Shown: in pieces, positions 46,093 through 59,795 of the stretch
Layout: each line of letters starts with the position of its first letter
How positions within the stretch are numbered: the stretch's first letter is position 1
NCBI RefSeq assembly: GCF_022458985.1
Contig: NC_061781.1
Location: 3,704,501 to 3,768,500 of the forward strand
From: Mugil cephalus
Lineage: Eukaryota > Chordata > Actinopteri > Mugiliformes > Mugilidae
Length of the DNA: 64,000 bases
Direction of reading: 5' to 3'
Program-made: the position numbers and the translations under genes
Notes under the pieces: model-generated
What the model was told of the DNA's origin: nothing
The model's database searches: none
The model's input: only the letters and a program-made list of their open reading frames with translations

Positions 46093-47967
46093 GAGAGAAT
46101 ACTGGACACATGGAGTTGATGGGTCCATGAATCATATAGTACTGTGCCCTGAACAGGGCCCTGATGCTGGTCCTGAGTGACTACCTATAACACTCTTGAA
46201 GTTCTAGGCAGCATTTTCATTCAGTCGCCACCAGGAACTCTAACATCTGTGTTGTGTTGTCAGCTTGGTCATATGTTCTGCTGAGTCAGCAGAGCCCAGG
46301 GAGGAAGCCACAGAATGGACTAGCTAATCCAGCTAATGTGCTTCGTCATGGTCCAGAAAAAAAGTGTGGACCTGTGCTGTGTCGGGGGACGGAAGAGTGT
46401 CTTGTGTAATACAGAAATGTCCTTGCTGTCTTCATATTGCAGTGAAATGTATCCTTAGATTTTTTTTTTTCATAGTGCAAAGAAAGTGCAGCTTGTATTC
46501 ACACTTGAAGTGCTACATGCAGTGTCATCTAAAAGCAAAAAGTTGTTGCTGCAGTTCTAATACAAAGGTGTCATCTGACTTCTCCTGTGTTCTGTGAAAT
46601 ACTGAAGGATTACATGTGGAAGTAAATCAGGATAGAGATCTAGCCATTTAATATCGGCATTAATATCTAACAGGACGCCACCGACTTTAAACTAGAATTT
46701 GAAGATGAGGGTGCAGTAAACAAGTGATTGACTTGACTCGTAATAATAAAAACACATTTGTATATGCAATACAGTACACAATAAACAAAGGCAAAAATGA
46801 AGTAGCTACCAGATGCTACAGTGTATTCTTTATTGAACAGTTATTTTCTATTGTTTTGTGTTTAACTGTGTAAATCTGTCCCTGAATCTGCCTGTTTTGC
46901 CCCTCAGGTTGTGGTACCATTTACCTGAGGGCAGGAGAGAAAACAGTCCGCCCTGGACAAGCAGCACAGTTCTCATTTTATTCTTAACACAATCCACAAC
47001 GTGCTGATGCAGCTCGTCCCACACCCTGACATGTTAGCAGCTGATGTTTAATTTGCAGAAATACCCCCGGTATAATCTCATCTTTATCAGTCCCGAACAA
47101 ACGGCTGCCCTCCCCGTTTCAGTGTGCCAAGTGTTTCTGTGGTCGTAATAGTTTGCTGCCACTTTCGTAACACCCTTGTCTGCTCGCAGAGTGATGTCTT
47201 CCCCTATTCTGTCTGGCAGCTGCCGTGGCGGTGTGTGCATGACGCAGCTTTGTGTGTCCAGGCTTAAGTTGTACTGAACGGCCCAGAAAAATGCTGCAAA
47301 ATGCAGTTCACGTAGCAGGAGCCAACCAGAACAGCTGAATATCCTTGTTGCACTGTTGTGGATGTTATATGAATTTAGCAGATCTGGATTTAACTTGGCT
47401 ATGTGTGTTCATAAGGAGATTGCATGTGGTGATCAGTCGGTGTCCTCCGTGACCCAGGCTCTCTCTGTCGTGTGCGTGCATTCTCTGAAACATACCAAAG
47501 GTCACTGCGCTTGTATAACCCTTCATCAACAAACAAATAATTGCTGACGCGTCCAATTGAGTTTGAATGTGGTTGCTTCCCGTCTAACAGCTATTACAGT
47601 GCCCGGTCTGTTATCAGTGTGCTTTTTCTGAGTGTCGTCGGTTGTTGCCTGCTTTGCTGTTGCCGTTTTTAGTCATGGGCCCGTGGCGAACGGAACTCAT
47701 GAGCGCCTCCGCTCACGTCACAGCCGGTCCCGTGGTTGCCGTCTGATGGACCACATCTCTACCTCAAGGATGCAGTTGGCCGCGCTGAGGCCGTTTCACA
47801 ATAAACACTGTCAGTTGCACCACCGTCAAAGCAGAAAAAAATACTTTATTAGTGTATGGTGACTGAGAGTAGCAGGCTATTTCTGACCTGTTTCCCTTTA
47901 AAAAAAAAAAAATGAAATTTACCAGTTTTTAGCCAATCTCTAGTGGCCCTCTGGGGCCCTTCTGTTT

Positions 47968-48160
47968 GGAGTTTGCATGTTCTCTGTGCGCTTGCATGAG
48001 CTTTCTCTGGGTGCTTCAGCTTCCTCCCATATGTGTGCACGCTGGTGTGGATGGTTGCGTTAGCTCTGCCGTAGACTGGCAACCTGTGCAGGGTGTCGCC
48101 CAGCCAAGATACGTTCCTCATCCTCCGTGATGGTGTAAGGAGAAGCGCTTATGGATGACC
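47968..48160 (+). repeat. teleost interspersed repeat (CATGTTCTC type), longer diverged copy
   Basis: TTTGCATGTTCTCTGTGCGC, CTTCAGCTTCCTCCCATATG, GTAGACTGGCAACCTGTGCA and GGGTGTCGCCCAGCC occur in the order found in a common fish repeat. The shorter copy at 14335-14480 has the left part only. Confidence 0.65.
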
Positions 48161-48922
48161 CCATCGTGGAGGCCTCCAGCCTTACCTTCACCGGTCAGAT
48201 ATGTGCAAATCCTTCAGAGCAGACTGCCGTCTGGTTTCATGCCTTCGTCTTTGAACAAGTGTGCTGCTTTCCACCGATTTATTAAACCATTTTCTTTCCG
48301 TCCATAATCAAATAATGAGTTGTGTTTGAATCCGTCAGCATCTCTGTGACTTTATCTTAAGAGTCTGTTTAGGGAACAGATGTTGTTGTTGTTATCGTAA
48401 CTGCCAGCCACGACTGTGACCATTTCTGGCAGTTTACTTCTCTTCCAGCCCCTGCAGAGAGGAAACTGGTCCAGGCTCCTTTGTTATTAGAAATTCTTGC
48501 ATGCTGGCATTTGCAATGAGTGCAATGGAGGACAGGAACATCAGCAGTATCTTTTAATAACAACTCTGAATGAACTTAGAAAGTAGTATTTCCTAATTAA
48601 CCTTGTTAGTAGCTCATTTCCTACTTGCACAGTTCTGATAGTATTATTTAGTTGAGCATATTCTGTCTTAAGGCTCTGTTAGGACATAGACACCGTAACT
48701 TAACGCACGTAACCTCCAAGCGTCCAACTGCTAGTCGGCGCTGTGTCTTATTTGCCAGTTGGGTTCATTTTCGTTTCCACTTCCTGCTTCATGTTTGACA
48801 ATGGCAACTGAAACTTTCAACGTAAATTTCACTGTCGTACAAATGTATCTTTTGCTGCATTTCCATTGCCCCTAGAAATGCACAAAACCTAGATATGGTG
48901 GAGGGGGGCATTTTCTGAGAGT

Positions 48923-49073
48923 TGGGGTGGTGTTTAGCTCGCTCAGTAGAGCTCCCGCCCCATGTGTTGAGGCTATAGTCGTCGCTGTAGGCGGCCCCCT
49001 GCCTCCCCGTTTCCCGTCCATCTCTCCACCACACTTTCAAATAAAGGCTAAAATGCCAAAAAAATATACTTAA
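48923..49073 (+). mobile_element. tRNA-derived SINE, internally shortened
   Basis: It begins GGGGTGGTGTTTAGCTC and has the A-box-like TTAGCTCGCTCAGTAGAGC of a tRNA head, then CCGCCCCATGTGTTGAGGCT. The B-box GGTTCGAATCC expected next is missing and replaced by a short GC-rich remnant. The body ends in CAAATAAAGGCTAAAATGCC and an A-rich tail with AAAATATACTTAAG, characteristic of an abundant fish SINE. RNA polymerase III promoter function is lost with the B-box. Confidence 0.8.
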
Positions 49074-50384
49074 GATTTCATCAGAGTTGCAGTTCATTCG
49101 CAAAACACCTTTAAATGGAAACACATTAAAAGAGTGATTGTACTGTATCGAAATTGCAGAACTATTACTTTTATTTTGCGGAAAACTGTAAAAAAAGACA
49201 TGCAGCTTCTGAACCTCCCCAGTTAACCTTGCCTCAGTGTGATCCATCTGTATTGATCCAGAACAATCAATTGAAAAATTGCGGAGATGGAGGAGAAATA
49301 CTAAAGCAGAAACACACAACAACCAAGCAGACTAATCCCAACTCTTGCGGTCTGCAATGCCACCGCGTGTAGATCCATTTGTGTGGAAGTCAGGTGACAG
49401 TGGTGGAGCACGTGTAGGGTCTGGGTTGGGTTCCTCGTCAACTTAACGCAGAAGTCTAAACCTCCTATTAGCATCTGCTAGCTTCTCTCTGTTACACTGA
49501 CAAATGACTGAAGAATTCGTTCACTACTATTATCAGATGCAGCTAATGACAGGGCTGTGATCTCGTGCCTTTGAAAGTGTGAATACAAGCATGTGTTTGT
49601 CCTTGTCTTCAAACTATTATGCAGTCTGAATGTCATTCCCCACAGCTGTGTGTGTTCAGGCATCAAGAGATGTTTTGCCTGTACTTGTACATAAATCTGA
49701 CTTTGTGGGTGTAACTCTGTGTGTATTGTTTTCTTGCAGAGCCTTTCGGGTGGCTTAAAGAACTTTGCACAATCATAGCCCAGTACGGAGATTTGTTGAA
49801 TGTCAGACCCCACAGCTTTTGTCAAAACAGTATTTATATGCAAACATTTGAGCTCAAACTGGATCGGCTCAGGAGCTCCACATGGTTCCACCAGCAGATG
49901 CTATGGGGCTATATCTGTTTAGTGGATAGGTTATGTTTATGGATGACAAATTACAGGAAGGACTGGAGACATGTGGAACCCAGATGCACATGCAGGGGGC
50001 AGGAGGGGTCACTGAAGGGTTTGAGTTTGAAAAGGATGGAAAACGATGTGGCAAACAATCACCAGAGGCCGGCTGGGCCGTCGGAGATGTTGCTCGCAGA
50101 TTTATCGGCTGCAGCGAGTTCATCGATTTTGCCCCTCTGGTCTCTGGGGGCCTATCGTCCCGTACACTTGAATATCAGACTAGTGTGTCTTTTTAAATTA
50201 AACCTGTGTAGGGAGAAAGAAAAACAAGTCTCAGATCCACAAAGCATTTACATACCAAGCATCACTGTTTCTACAGCCCCACGCGCTTCACTTCAAACTG
50301 GAGAGAAATGCAAAGCTTGACGGGTGAGCCTGCTGCGCATGGCTACGGTTGCTATGCTAGGATTGGACACTTGTGGATCAAAGG

Positions 50385-50800
50385 CATAAGTTGTATTAAA
50401 GATGGACAACTGAACAACTCATCCAATGTGAAGCCAAAGCAAGTAGAGCTCCCCCTGGAGACTGAATGTAGTAGTGTAGTTATAAGCTCCACCTCTTCCG
50501 TGTTTTAGTTTGTTATTTGACGCTGTAGAAACAGGATGTGTCATAAATGTGACACATGCCAAATGTTCCGCAAAATGTAAAAATTGTTGTAAAAAACAAA
50601 AAAAAAATACGTATTGTGTATAGTCCAACATTTCCTTTTAACTGGTGGAGGTAGAACAGAGCGTAATATATATTATACGATGACATGCGTGGTACTGTTG
50701 TCGGGTCATCAGTGGCGCCACCCATCTCCCCGGGAAAATAGCGTTAGTTTGATTAATGCAAGAAAGTGGCGAGATGTTGTCCGTATTTATACGGTCTATG
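50385..50800 (+). mobile_element. TIR repeat family 'R1', copy 4 (416 bp, internally shortened)
   Basis: Both ends are present but diverged: CATAAGTTGTATTAAAGATG at left and CCGTATTTATACGGTCTATG at right. The core has GTGAAGCCAAAGCAAGTAGA, CCCCTGGAGACTGAATGTAG, TTATTTGACGCTGTAGAAAC, AACTGGTGGAGGTAGAACAG and GTGGCGCCACCCATCTCCCC. About 200 bp are missing compared with copy 3. Confidence 0.78.
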
Positions 50801-53395
50801 CTCAAAGGCCAGAGGGAATTTTTTGTGTTGCTCAAACTGCAGAGCTCTTTGAGGTCAATTTTGGGCCATGTAAATAAATCTGACTTCACTGAAATCCATT
50901 AAAACACCAAGTGAGGGAAGAATATGTTTAAGGGGAAGTTTGTCTTCCTTCCAGTTGGCAGTTGTTTATTTTCTACCAAGTCATGACTAGATGCATGCAA
51001 ACAAAGCATAACAAACTCTACCGTTTGAAGCTGGATGAGAAAGAGAGAGTGAAAGAGAGTGAAAGAGAGCGCTGCATTAGTATCAGTGGCATTATGTCCG
51101 CAGGAGGATGCTCCCGTTTCAGTGTTTTCACTGCAGTAATTCAAGCATGAAGCGCTGGCTCCGGAGGAAGTGAGCCGCACAAGAGTGGCGTGTCAGTGCG
51201 TAGCTATACGTTCGTACGTGTGCAACTCTGCGTGTTTACTTGTGCTCTTTGGTATTTTCTGTAATGAGTGCAGTAGTTGCCACCCTGCCTGTGGTCCTGA
51301 GCTGAGTCACTGTGTGGTCGCTGCTGCCTGATCACACCTCAGGAAAACGATAAGCGCTGCTGCTGTTTCAAAGCGCTGGCATAACATCGCACTTACTCAT
51401 TCTCTTACTGGTGCTGCATCCAGCGGCCGTTAGAAATAGTTCGGGTGAGTGCAGCCGTGTCTGTGGAAGGCTCCGGTTCAACCGTATGGCAGTAACATCA
51501 CGACACTTTAACTGTGCTGAGCTGTGAATATGGAGGTGCTCGCTAAAACTGTGAAAGGAAGAACAATTGAAACGACTTTCGATATGAGTAGACGTTGATG
51601 GATGTAGTCTGTCCAACCAGTATTAAATTCCACGTAAATGATGAGGTCAGCAGGTGTTAGTGAATGTGAAAGCATGGCCAGACTCCTCCCTGTTACAGTG
51701 GTTTGTGTATTAATAGCCCGTCCTTGGGTGTGGACTGAAATGTGCATATTTCACAGTAATTATACTTACTGGCAAAACTAATTTCATTAACCACTGTTCA
51801 GAGAGTAAGTCATGTCAGTGAGCCAACAAAAAAATAAAATAAATAAAAAGCCCTAGAATTCTCTAAGTAGTTTTGCTGATGGGTGCTTTGGACACTCCCT
51901 TCTTACTTATGTTAATTATACCTGTGCTTTTCTTGTAGAGACCTGCTTGATGACCAACAAAGTAGATAACTGTGGGGGGGCACAGAACTGATTTGAACAG
52001 AAATATTTATTATTTTATTTTCTGTATTTTCTGTATTTCAGCTACTGCATGGAAATGCACTCGGTCTGAAAACTGGAAGTTGAGCCAAAATCATCTTTAT
52101 CTGAAATCTTTATCTCGCACTTTTTTTTTTTTTTTTTAACCTTTACAAAGAATCCCCCTCTCTGTTCATAGTTGACATTCCTTTTCTCTCCACACCTAGA
52201 CAGAGAACTGATTTGCATACAGGAAATCAGAACATTTCATTTGGAGCACGATTTGCATGAGCGAGTCAGTGCAGCTGTCACGTGGACCGATTGTAGTTCG
52301 AAAGTTTATTTGAGCCAAACGTACATTCAAATGTCAGCTACAGCCTTTAGAGCACGGTTTAAACCTCCGACCCACCCAGCTCTAATCTGGCCACAGCATG
52401 AATTTACAAAGCAAAAATGACAAGATAGCTTATGTTCCTAATTTGTCCACTGTTCTAACTCAGACTAGTGGACAGAACACGACACTGGGACACAAGTAAA
52501 CAGCAGACAACAATGAGCCCAAATCACGCTTCTTTTTCTTAAGAAATGTCTTTTTTTTTAATTTCTATATTTTTGAAGTTATTAAACGTAACCTTTCTCC
52601 TAATATACTTGTTCTGTCATAACTTACTATTATTATGCTAATTGGGCTTTTATGTGACCCGCGAAGTAAAATGAGTTTGACCCCCTGCTTCAGATGCTGG
52701 ATGTTTTTTTTTTTATAATCTCTGAGTAATAACTGCAAATAAAAAAAAAGCCTTGTGAGGTACCAGTTGGTACCACACACATGCGTTTCCAGCTGACCTT
52801 GAAAAGTAGACCTGATGTAGACACGGGCCACGCTTTGTGGAAATGTTAGAGATGTTTGTCGCAGGGGGCTGAAAAGAAGTAGCCAGGTATGGCATGCTTA
52901 ATCACAGAGCACCAGTCTGCAGGAAATGACAGGTTTCTCAGTTTGTTCCCATGCACTCATTCTAACATCTTACACACTTTGTTCTGTGTAGTTGATTCAG
53001 CTGTTTGATTCTGGGTATCAGATTTATCCAGTTTTACCAGTATTTTACCTGCAGGAAAATACCGCAAAGATGATTATCTCTCTCTCTCTCTGCCTTTCTG
53101 TTTGTATCTGCGTGTGTGAGCCAGTGCACAACCGGTGCATATGTGTGCGGTGTTTCCACTGGTAATGAGATGACAGGGTGGATATTGAGGGGAAAGACAA
53201 GAGAGAAATCCTTGATTTAATTTAAAGTCTCCTCCACATCACAGACAGACGGAGCAGCCGGCTGTGGTCTGCTGGGTTTTTCCAGCAGGTCTCAGGATGA
53301 ACCGGCACATGCTTTCTAGGGAATGAGGTTTGATGTCGGTGGGTTAGTTTGATCAAAGACTGATCGTTAACATCCACAAATGCTTGTCTGGGCTG

Positions 53396-53423
53396 CTCTC
53401 TCTCTCTCTCTCTCTCTCTCTCT
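53396..53423. repeat. (CT)n dinucleotide microsatellite
   Basis: Fourteen CT units lie in clasp1 intron 1; a shorter (TC)n run is at about 53080. Confidence 0.88.
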
Positions 53424-56135
53424 GCTAGTTCCTCAAATCATGTCATGTTGTTTCTTTAGTTAACCGTGGAAAAATTAGCTTTACATAAACAAAACCTTGT
53501 GTAGTAGAACTGAACATCTTGTAAATAACGTTGGCAGAAACACACACAGGAAGTCTGTGGAAACCTGCTCCACAACAAAGGATTGGTGTCAGGGCAGAAC
53601 AAGGAAGAAAATCCATCCATCCAGGCAGGCTACTTTACACGTACAAAAAAAATACACTCTGGAAAAAATGTTCAGTTGCTTGCTAACGTACCCAGCAGCT
53701 GCAGATTGACTCAAAGGCAAGAGACGACGTGTCTTTTTCGAATCTGTCTCAACACATGTGTTGTGTTGTAAACACTGCAGAGACGCTCACTGTTCACGCT
53801 GCTCCATTCAAACTGCTGCGTGTGCTCAGGTCGCTGGAGCAAAGATATGACTGAGTCAACATGTGCATATTTGTTTAGCTTGTCAGTTACTCAAACCACC
53901 TTATTTAAAGGTTTTAGAACGGCCTTGTTTAAAGCGGTTGATTCTCAACTGGTCACGGCCCAAAAGTGGGTTGCAGGCTTTTGCCTGGGCAAGAAAATGT
54001 CAGGAGAAAAAAAATCAACAGTGTCATCCATTCACACTCCTTAACAGTAGATGGCAGCAGGCAACGAGTGACACCTGCCATTTCACACCACCGAAGCAGA
54101 TATGAAGTGTTTGTTTACATATGAAACAGGTACAACACAGATGATATGAGATATGGGTTTCCTTGTATTTAGTAGGACAAAAACCTGGTGTTGGCACTTG
54201 AAAGCAGAATGTTTTCCAGTATTTGCCTTCGGTAATAAAACGAATCCAGCGCGAATCACATCTCGGTGATTTATGGAGTGTGTTTTTACGTTTCTGCCTC
54301 TTGTTACTTAAGAATTATGAAGGACCTGCTGTAAGTTTGGACAGATGTTAGGGAGCAAAGTGCAGATGTCACTGACCCATTCACCCATTCAGACAGATGA
54401 AATCATTCAGCATTGATTTGTTCATCAGTAAAGGTGGGGCTGGTTGAAATACCACCAGGTCGTTTGTCATTTCTTCACTGGGAACAATAGTCAAGTAACC
54501 AAAGCTGTCAAAGTGTAAAATGTCCTCTGGCTCGTAGCGGAGTGAAGCAGAAAGCAGCAGACGCATAACTATAGATAGCACATCAGAGTAAAACAGTTTG
54601 TTTATCCTGTGTGAATGCACCACGTCAAACATTTCCGAATCACATGACGTCCCCAGGTAACACTAATCCTGTGCAAATAGGGCTTAATGCCGTGATTAAG
54701 CTTTTTAAAAAGGCTGTTATAGAAAGACTTCTGCTTCTGCAGACTGAACGCTAGCGGTGAAAAATCCCTGACCATCCTCACATTCACCCTGACATACTGT
54801 ATAACATGTGGTAAACCTGGGTGAGTTTTCTCCCAGTGTGGATGTGTCATTTAATATTTTGTATTTGCTGACAGTGAGTCACCATTTCTGCTGTGAAGGA
54901 AAACACTGTGGATGGGAGGAGTGAAAGAAATTAGACCCGAGCATGTCGGGCAGGAGGATTTAGGAATTTGGAAGGGATGATGTCTGCAAGATTTAGGTCC
55001 TCGAGGGGGGGTTGTTTGCATGTGTGAGTGTTTTTTTTGAGGGGCTCCATGTGAATGATGGCAAAAAAAAAGCTAGACATCTGTCTGCAAAGAGGAGGAG
55101 TCTTTCTGTCTGTCCACTACGCTCATTATTTGTCCTTCCTCTTCTTCTGTGTGAAACTTTGTGACTCGGTTGGTCAGAGTTCAAAGATGAAACTAGGAAG
55201 AGCGTTCCAGCTCCAGCTCTCACAGTTAAATAGGTCAAAAAGACCTTAGATTTAGGTTTACCTTTTTAATTTTGAACTTATTATTGGAATTTGCTCCAGA
55301 TGGAGAGCGAAGGGCCGGATCGTAGGATTAGCAAAAGCGTAAAAGCATAAAATCACAATGACTGGATGCCATTAAAATCCTAAAAAGTAGTTGATTACAG
55401 AGTGGAAATGACTCACATTTGTTTAAGTCTGTGGGAAACTGACTTTCTGTGCTGTAGAAGACCTATAAATCATGTACTGCAGCAACTGTGGAGGATTCGA
55501 TGTAGTGAGATTTAATGCAGATGATTCCTGGTGCCCACAAGATGGAGACAGAGCTACAGATTCAGATTCAGTCAGGAAGGATTCATTTGTTTGTGAACAT
55601 TATTGAGGGGTTTTCCAAAAATTGCACCATGTCCTGGACAGAAGTCCAGGTGATGCGTATGTGTTGCTATGGTGTTAGCAGGGCTGCTCTCACTACACGT
55701 TCATTGAGCAGCTCTCTCACCCCATGACAAGGAAAGTTGAAGTGGGAGGGGCTTGTTCTTTTATATCAACGTTTGGGCAGAGGATGTACAGTCATGGTGC
55801 GGGACAGAATCGCTACTTTATGCACTAATCCAGTCTTATGTGTCTTATACTGTGACGCTTCAAACGTTATAGGGACGTGTGTTAATTCTAAAAAGAGCAG
55901 ATGCTTAAAATGTACTGATATTGAGTTTACCCAGAATGCTTTGCAGCAGAGCTTTTTCAAATCCCTTTCTCAGCATGGATTTATCCAAGCCTGTGGCAGT
56001 GGCGCATGCACAGATTAATGCAAATGATGTGTAATAGTTAAAACATTGTGTGCAGTGTGTTCTGGGTTTGTTCTGCGGTTTTACTATCACATGACGATTA
56101 AGATGTATTTCCTTGTTCCCTTGTGTCTCCACTAG

Positions 56136-59100
56136 GTGGCTCTGCTCGGCTTGGACCTCTTATCTGCTGTAGTGACGAGGTTACAGGAGAGGTTTAGGGC
56201 CCATATAGGAACAGGTAAGCTTCAGTATGTTATTTAATAATTCACTTTCACATGGCTGCTTCTTCGGGTCTCTGATTTCAATCAACTGATAGTTTGCTCT
56301 AATTTCAGTGTTAAAGACAAAACAACAATGGTCAACTGGCCGTCTGCTGAACATGAATGTTTAAACCAGTGAAACCTTCTATCCTTCCTTATCTTTTACC
56401 ACCATTCTCACCTCACTCTCACCTTCTGCTTGGTTGCTGGGTGCTCTCTGTGTTTAACTCCTCCTCTGTACTCTAGTTGAAATGAGAATTCCAATACCAA
56501 TTCATATTCATTTTCCTGTTTCCCACCAAACAGCCCCACCCCTTGTGAACAATGTTAACACCAACATCTGATTGACTGATCAGATTAGATTAGATTAGAT
56601 TCAAAGTTATTGGTATTCCACGTGTACAGATACAGAGCAACAAAATGTAGTTTAGCATCTAACCAGAAGTACAATAAGCAGTAAATACAAGTATGCATGT
56701 AGAATCAATAGTATGATACAATATAATATACATTTTTATTGCATATGGACAATATTTACATATGAAAGCCTATGTACAGGTGAGGTCATATATACATTGG
56801 AGTGAGCAAAATATACACAATGACTGGTTAAGCTACGATATTATACAGATAGGTTTGTAAAAGTAAGTAACTATGAACAGGAACTATAACATCACTTACA
56901 TTAAAGGAAATGGGCAGATGATAAATTAGGTGACACAAATACAGATGAAGTGAGCACTAAATAATGAGCAGTAGCTACCTAATGGTACTTATTTCATTTC
57001 TTTTGTCCAGATCACAGCATTGAGAGAATATATATGTACTTAAATTAGACTTTCTGTCATCTTTCCCTCAGTTCTACCCAGCCTTATTGATCGATTGGGA
57101 GATGCCAAAGACCAAGTGCGAGAACAAGACCAAACTTTGCTGCTAAAGATCATGGAACAAGCAGCCACCCCGCAGGTATGAAGACACACACTGAGAGAGG
57201 TTATCTGTTTCATCACTTTAAAACTTGAGCACGACTTAAGGTGAATTTTTTTTGCCAGTTTAGAGCATTTTTTTGTGTTGTGTTCTCCTGAAAGTACACG
57301 TCTTCGTCTAAGCTCGTCTTACTTAAACTGCAGCTTGTTTTCGGTGTAATCAAAGTCCTTGCTCTAGTAAAAGCAAACGTTTCACCACAGTCCTCCCATA
57401 TATAGTGAGTATACCTCACTTTTAATGAAAGTGTTCAGGGTTATTTAGTTTAAACAGTGTGACTGTATTCACAACATTTACACTGTAAAATGTGATGGTA
57501 GGTATTTGCTTTGTCACAGTTCTTAAAAAGAAATAACAGTTCGACTTATTTTTATTATGATCCAGTTGTGGCTATAATGTGTGTGCGTGTGTGTTGTTGC
57601 AGTATGTATGGGACAGAATGCTGGGAGGCTTCAAACATAAAAACAACAGGACCAGAGAAGGAGTGTGCCTTTGTCTCATCGCCACACTGAACACGTGAGC
57701 TCAATCCCTCCAATTAGCTCCAACTAGTTGTTTACTAACTGTCCTCCATAGGAATCATCTTTCAGTAATGGTTTTCATTTTTATTTTCATAATTAATAAG
57801 GAACCTTTCTATGAAATGTCCAATTCCTTGAAGTAAACAAACTAATTCTGACAATCCTTTTATGTGTCGCCTCCAGTTCATGTGTTCATTGAGCTGATAT
57901 TTCTTCATTATCATTTTTTTTTTCCAGATATGGAGCTCAAGGCCTGACCCTGAGCAAAATAGTTCCCCACATATGTAACCTCCTGGGGGACCCCACAAGT
58001 CAGGTAAAAGCAGTCATACTTCTTCATCATCATCATACGGATACACAATAAAACAGGATGTTACATCGATGGTTATTTCATATAGTGAGATGAATTCCAA
58101 AACAAGAAACTCACTTAGAACAATTCAAAAAGTCTCCTCTCACTGCAGCGTAACACCAGCGCCACATATGTCAAATCCAGCAGAAGCATCAATGTTGATG
58201 CAGTAAAATGTCAAAAATATACATAGAAGATGTAAATATAATTGATTTTACTCACCAGAACTTAAGAAACTATTTAGAGTTTATAGTTGCTGACCTGGAA
58301 GTGGTGGACACACCCTCTCCCTGGCTGGGTCAGACTAAGAAGATCTGCAACCAAACTGATAGCCTCTCCTCCCTCCACCATCATGGTTGCTGGCCCTGAC
58401 GTCCCACCACTGGTGGAAACAAACCCAGCACATTTGCAAAGGAAAACAAGTTAATGTGTTTGTGGCTTTGTGATCATCAGGTACGTGACGGGGCTATGAG
58501 CTGCTTGGTGGAGATCTACAGACACGTGGGGGAGAGGGTGAGGCTGGATCTCAGCAAGAAGGGCCTTCCTCAGTCACGGTACGGTAAAAGCCCAACATGT
58601 CCCCTCCTTTCTCACTGTGTCCATTTCACTTTCTCCGTTTCTTGAGTTTTTCCTTGTTTTGCTGTTTCATTTCTCACTAATGCCAGTGTTATTACCTCTC
58701 ATGTTCAGACACAGAGGCAGCAGGTCATAGCAGACTTCATACAAGCTTCTCCCTCTACTGGAAACTTTACAAACTGCAGGCTTAGAAATCTGCTAAGGGA
58801 GATTCACTGCTCTTATCCATCCAGTCGTCCTATCTTATTTTTTTTATGCCAAAAAATGGTTTTCAGTCAACTTTGCCCTTCTCATCTTCAGACCTCCTCC
58901 ACAATTCACCGCACAGCCGCAAGCTATAATACAGAAACTTGCTAATTTCAGGGTGAGCCTTTTTGAAGGTTAGTCCATCACGCAGGGCTGGATTTGGCAG
59001 CGCACACGTCTCAGCCGTCCTTGTTTTGGGTTCCCATAGATTTCCACCTAATTTTAGCTGGCCTGGATTATAATTACTTCAAAAACTAAACTGTGCTAGA

Positions 59101-59795
59101 GAATTAAATTCTCCTTCTCAACTGCTCGCTGGGGCATCTGTGAAACTTTAATTTGTGACAGATATTATAACACTTCCCTCATCTTTTGTAGTTTTATCAT
59201 GTTTTTGCTTGTTTCCACATGATAATCTCTGTTTTCAGTCCTTTATTCTTTGTGTTTCATGTATTCCGACAGGATGTTTATGACATAACCTCCCAGCTTT
59301 TTTTTCTAGTCATACATGACTTGTCTTTTTTGTAATAGGCCTATAAACAAAGTACGAGAAGCTGTATTTCTTTCTTTATTACATTTTCCAGCAAACACGT
59401 AACCCTATTTTCTGTTACCTTTGCTGTCCTCTTTGTTGCGTTCTTCACTGGACCATATGTCTTTCTCTGTGTGTCTCTGACCTTACTGCCAGTTACTCAT
59501 CTACGTGGCGGTTTCAGACGCGTCTATTTGGGTCTTGGCCGTCCCTGCTGCACGGAGCAGAGGGGGAGCATCTCACCTCTGCTGTGATGGACGGTGCAGT
59601 CGGCAGGCCCTAGGATCCTCTCTGCTGCCACTGTCTGCCACTTCCTCTCGTCTTGTGTTTTCCTGGCTCTCTGCGTATTTATCACCACATTTTTTTCTCC
59701 CTCTCTCTCTGTCACCTCTCATAGGTTGAATGTAATCTTCGGCAAATTCGATGAAGTCCAAAGATCCGGGAACATGATCTCATCTTCTGGCTCAG
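56136..59795 (+). CDS. clasp1: CLASP1, coding exons 2-7 (residues 67-239; gene continues beyond window)
   Basis: Six exons follow intron 1: 56136-56214, 57072-57175, 57603-57694, 57928-58003, 58481-58578 and 59725-59795. All have AG acceptors and GT donors, and the phases fit (1, 0, 2, 0, 2, 1). They encode VALLGLDLLSAVVTRLQERF, VLPSLIDRLGDAKDQVREQD, LLLKIMEQAATPQ, YVWDRMLGGFKHKN, TREGVCLCLIATLN, LTLSKIVPHICNLLGDP, VEIYRHVGERVR, LSKKGLPQSR and LNVIFGKFDEVQRSGNM. This is the HEAT-repeat series of the first TOG domain of CLASP1, in order and full length with the first exon. The last exon ends in phase 1 after ISSSGS, entering the Ser-rich linker. The next exon is not convincingly present before 64000, so the remainder lies to the right. 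Confidence 0.95.
56582..56601. repeat. short (GATTA)n repeat
   Basis: Four GATTA units in a row lie in clasp1 intron 2. Confidence 0.8.

Larger units (their letters stand above)
33255..56135 (+). other. clasp1: clasp1 intron 1 (22.9 kb)
   Basis: This long intron separates the start-codon exon (phase 0 donor at 33254) from the exon starting VALLGLDLLS. I found no second gene on either strand. It holds the repeats listed separately (deleted Tc1-like element, TIR-family copies, a hAT/Harbinger-like MITE, a tRNA-derived SINE, several microsatellites). The longest single-frame ORF in it (199 codons, 49721-50320) shows no domain. The part from 37000 to 41000 is mostly unremarkable sequence with no clear repeat. 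Long first introns often carry enhancers, but I cannot point to one here. Confidence 0.85.

Noticed and set aside
48789..49322. 177-codon minus-strand ORF
   Set aside because: It runs antisense through the tRNA-derived SINE, so its frame is repeat-derived and it has no recognisable domain.
49721..50320. 199-codon plus-strand ORF, the longest in the window
   Set aside because: It lies in clasp1 intron 1, shows no known domain, has no promoter or splice context, and is overlapped by open frames on both strands. A chance ORF in 64 kb can reach this length.
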